This document shows, one piece after another, positions 6,267 to 8,209 of a stretch of DNA of 8,209 nucleotides (positions are counted from its first letter, which is position 1; each line of letters begins with the position of its first letter). Position numbers and translations under genes: made by a program. Origin of the DNA: Burkholderiales bacterium. Its GTDB lineage: Bacteria; Pseudomonadota; Gammaproteobacteria; Burkholderiales; UBA11063. Under the pieces are notes generated by a model. That model was given only the letters and a program-made list of their open reading frames with translations, did not search any database and was not told the origin of the DNA. The stretch spans positions 1 through 8,209 of the forward strand of contig JAJFBO010000034.1 in assembly GCA_020697025.1 (NCBI GenBank), read 5' to 3'.

Positions 6267-7355
6267 ATGCAACAAACTGCTTTATACAATTCACACTTGG
6301 CAAATTCAGCAAAAATGGTCGAATTTTCCAATTGGCAGATGCCAATAAATTATGGCTCACAAATTAAGGAGCACGAATTTGTTAGAAGTGATTGCGGGAT
6401 GTTTGATGTTTCACATATGGCAATTACCGATATTACCGGGATTGATGCCAAAGGTTTTTTGCGCTATTTGTTATCTAATGATGTAGCTAAACTGGAGAAT
6501 TTTGGTTATGGTAAAGCTCTATATAGCGGCATGCTAAATATTAATGCAGGTATTATAGATGATTTAATTGTATATTATACCGAATTTGGTTACCGTATGG
6601 TTACTAATGCTGGTACTTATGAAAAAGATATGAAATGGATAGATGAAGTATCGCAAAAATTTCAGGTTGAATTGACTAAGCGTAATGATTTATCTATTAT
6701 AGCAGTACAAGGACCTAATTCAATTACAAAAGTAGCAGGTCTCAGGCCTGATCTTGCGGTTAAGTTAACCGAACTTAAGCCATTTATGGCATTAGTAGTA
6801 AATAAATGGTTTTATGCGCGTACGGGATATACAGGTGAAAATGGTTTGGAAATAATGCTGCCTAGCATAGATGCAGAAAATTTTTGGAATAAATTATTAA
6901 GCGTAGGGGTAACTCCTTGCGGTTTAGCGGCTAGGGATACACTTCGCTTGGAAGCTGGAATGAATCTTTATGGGCATGATATGAATGAAAGCATTAATCC
7001 ATCAGAATGTAATATGGATTGGGTGGTTGATTTATCTGATGCAGACAGGGACTTCATTGGAAAGGCCATGTATATAAAGTATAAGGATAGTGGAGTAAAA
7101 TATATACAAAGTGGTTTAGTATTGGAAGGCAGGGGGGTTTTACGGGAAGGGCAAAAAATTTATGATACTCATAATAATGAAATTGGTATTATAACCAGTG
7201 GAACATTTTCGCCTACACTAAAATTATCAATTGCAATGGCGCGTATAAAACCTATAGTAGAAACGCGGGCATATGTAGGCATCCGGGATAAATTGGAACT
7301 TGTTAAATTATGTAAGCTGCCATTTGTCAGGAACGGGAAAATACTGATAAATTAA
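6267..7355 (+). CDS. gcvT: glycine cleavage system T protein (aminomethyltransferase)
   Basis: Transfers the methylene group from the aminomethyl-lipoyl arm of GcvH to tetrahydrofolate, releasing ammonia and forming 5,10-methylene-THF. The 362 residues match the usual length (about 364 in E. coli). Recognisable family stretches, in order: LYNSHLANSAKMVEFSNWQMPINY at the N-terminus; CGMFDVSHM at 43-51; the folate-site region AGIIDDLIVYY at 94-104 with the Asp pair 98-99; RTGYTGENGLEI at 185-196; GLAARDTLRLEAGMNLYGHDM at 219-239; DFIGKAM at 262-268; and IGIITSGTFSPTL at 306-318. The ribosome binding site AGAGGA (6251-6256) is 10 nt before the ATG. It is the first gene of the gcvTHP cluster; a 124-nt gap separates it from gcvH. 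Confidence 0.96.
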   Translation: MQQTALYNSHLANSAKMVEFSNWQMPINYGSQIKEHEFVRSDCGMFDVSHMAITDITGIDAKGFLRYLLSNDVAKLENFGYGKALYSGMLNINAGIIDDLIVYYTEFGYRMVTNAGTYEKDMKWIDEVSQKFQVELTKRNDLSIIAVQGPNSITKVAGLRPDLAVKLTELKPFMALVVNKWFYARTGYTGENGLEIMLPSIDAENFWNKLLSVGVTPCGLAARDTLRLEAGMNLYGHDMNESINPSECNMDWVVDLSDADRDFIGKAMYIKYKDSGVKYIQSGLVLEGRGVLREGQKIYDTHNNEIGIITSGTFSPTLKLSIAMARIKPIVETRAYVGIRDKLELVKLCKLPFVRNGKILIN

Positions 7356-7449
7356 GTCCTTATACAGTAATAGGTTTTATTTGCAAGACTAATAAATTCT
7401 ATTTCTTGGTTATAGTTATTTTTGCTGTAGCATACCAGCTATAATCTTT

Positions 7450-7475
7450 AAGGGATAATATTTTTAAAGGGATAA
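7450..7475 (+). repeat. duplicated ribosome-binding-site motif before gcvH
   Basis: The 9-mer AAGGGATAA occurs twice, at 7450-7458 and 7467-7475, 17 nt apart. The second copy is correctly placed as the Shine-Dalgarno site (7 nt from AAAGGGA to the ATG at 7480). The first has no start codon of its own at a workable distance. A TATAAT at 7440-7445 lies just upstream without a good -35. Confidence 0.5.
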
Positions 7476-7479
7476 GTAT

Positions 7480-7860
7480 ATGTATTCAAGTGAAGTTAAA
7501 TTTGTAGATACTCATGAATGGGTAAAAAAAGACTCTGCAGATGTTGTGTTAATCGGAATTACCCACCATGCCCAGGAATTACTGGGTGATTTGGTTTATA
7601 TTGAATTACCTAAAGTTGGCAGCCAGATTAAGACCCATGCTGTAATTGGTGTGGTTGAATCAGTAAAAGCAGCCTCAGATCTATATTCTCCAATAGATGG
7701 TGAAGTTGTTGAAGTAAACGAAAGTGTAATCTCTGATCCAACGTTAGCTAATACAGACCCGCATCATGCGGGATGGTTATTAAAAGTAAAACTATCTGAT
7801 ACAGCACAATTAGATACACTTATGTCTGCCAATGAATATCGAACCTTAATTGGTGCTTAA
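7480..7860 (+). CDS. gcvH: glycine cleavage system H protein (lipoyl carrier)
   Basis: Lipoylated shuttle protein that carries the aminomethyl intermediate from the P protein to the T protein and returns dihydrolipoyl groups to the L protein. At 126 residues it is of normal length. The lipoylation motif ESVKAASDLYSPIDGEVVEVN lies at about 60-80, with Lys63 as the attachment site. F-V-D-T-H-E-W near the start, GITHHAQELLGDLVYIELPKVG and DPTLANTDPHHAGWLLKVK are all characteristic. Translation should be efficient from AAAGGGA (7466-7472). The next gene begins 14 nt after its stop, so gcvH and gcvP are surely cotranscribed. Confidence 0.97.
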   Translation: MYSSEVKFVDTHEWVKKDSADVVLIGITHHAQELLGDLVYIELPKVGSQIKTHAVIGVVESVKAASDLYSPIDGEVVEVNESVISDPTLANTDPHHAGWLLKVKLSDTAQLDTLMSANEYRTLIGA

Positions 7861-7874
7861 TTTAGGATAAATAA

Positions 7875-8209
7875 ATGAACTTTACAACAAGACACATCGG
7901 ACCAGATTTAAATCAGCAAAATGTAATGCTTGCAGCTCTTGGTTTTAATAATTTAGAAGATTTCATAAATGAGGTAATACCTAATGATATATTAAGTGAA
8001 ACTGGAATAGGTGAGTGTAATGGTTTAAGCGAGTATGAAGCATCACAAGAATTATCTGCAATGATAAGTAATAATAAATTATATAAAAATTATATTGGTT
8101 TAGGCTATTTTGAAACTATTACGCCTGCAGTAATAAAGAGTAATGTTTTTGAAAACCCAGGCTGGTATACTGCCTATACGCCGTATCAGGCTGAGATTGC
8201 ACAAGGTCG
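7875..8209 (+). CDS. gcvP: glycine dehydrogenase (decarboxylating), P protein, N-terminal part
   Basis: PLP-dependent subunit that decarboxylates glycine and loads the aminomethyl group onto lipoyl-GcvH. Only the first 111 codons are in the window; the gene runs off the right edge. RHIGP at 6-10 and ENPGWYTAYTPYQAEIAQG at the end match the start of the long, single-chain proteobacterial GcvP (about 950 residues in E. coli). The split GcvPA form begins differently, so the fused form is inferred. The PLP lysine lies beyond the window. AGGA at 7864-7867 gives a 7-nt spacing to the ATG. Confidence 0.95.
   Translation, partial: MNFTTRHIGPDLNQQNVMLAALGFNNLEDFINEVIPNDILSETGIGECNGLSEYEASQELSAMISNNKLYKNYIGLGYFETITPAVIKSNVFENPGWYTAYTPYQAEIAQG

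Noticed and set aside
1..8209. CRISPR arrays, tRNA or rRNA genes, insertion sequences, phage or toxin-antitoxin modules
   Set aside because: No regularly spaced repeats, cloverleaf sequence, transposase or integrase motifs were seen on either strand.

Overview
The window is a dense, AT-rich stretch of bacterial chromosome (about one third GC by eye), with short spacers, ordinary Shine-Dalgarno sites and housekeeping genes. The order rpsF-priB-rpsR-rplI occurs in beta- and gammaproteobacteria. PriB here carries an N-terminal PIRHTPSG stretch that, from memory, resembles betaproteobacterial/Neisseria PriB more than the E. coli protein. A full-length type glycine decarboxylase start (RHIGP) and a DsbB also fit this group. 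My best guess is a low-GC betaproteobacterium (for example a Neisseriales-like lineage) or a low-GC gammaproteobacterium; this is inference only. I see no phage, insertion sequence, integron, CRISPR array, tRNA or rRNA.

Layout, left to right. (1) 125-3177: a two-gene unit, gshF (bifunctional glutathione synthesis) followed after 8 nt by a TVP38/TMEM64-type (VTT domain) membrane protein. (2) 3263-4815: the ribosomal protein operon rpsF-priB-rpsR-rplI, with its own extended -10 promoter, a roughly 100-nt leader rich in inverted repeats, and a strong intrinsic terminator. (3) 4853-5595: a predicted strong promoter, a roughly 210-nt AT-rich leader with no convincing ORF, and a GTG-started gene for a small exported protein with four cysteines. 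It ends at a bidirectional terminator shared with (4) dsbB on the minus strand (5600-6103), the quinone-linked oxidase that recharges DsbA. (5) 6229-8209: gcvT, gcvH and the start of gcvP, three components of the glycine cleavage system, reading off the right edge.

Thematically, three loci bear on thiol or one-carbon metabolism: cytosolic glutathione synthesis (gshF), periplasmic disulfide formation (dsbB, beside a cysteine-containing exported protein) and glycine cleavage (gcvTHP). The adjacency may be accidental. I found no clear undescribed system. The items most worth a second look are the exported four-cysteine protein with its long leader, the repeat-rich rpsF promoter/leader, and the inverted repeat over the gcvT promoter.
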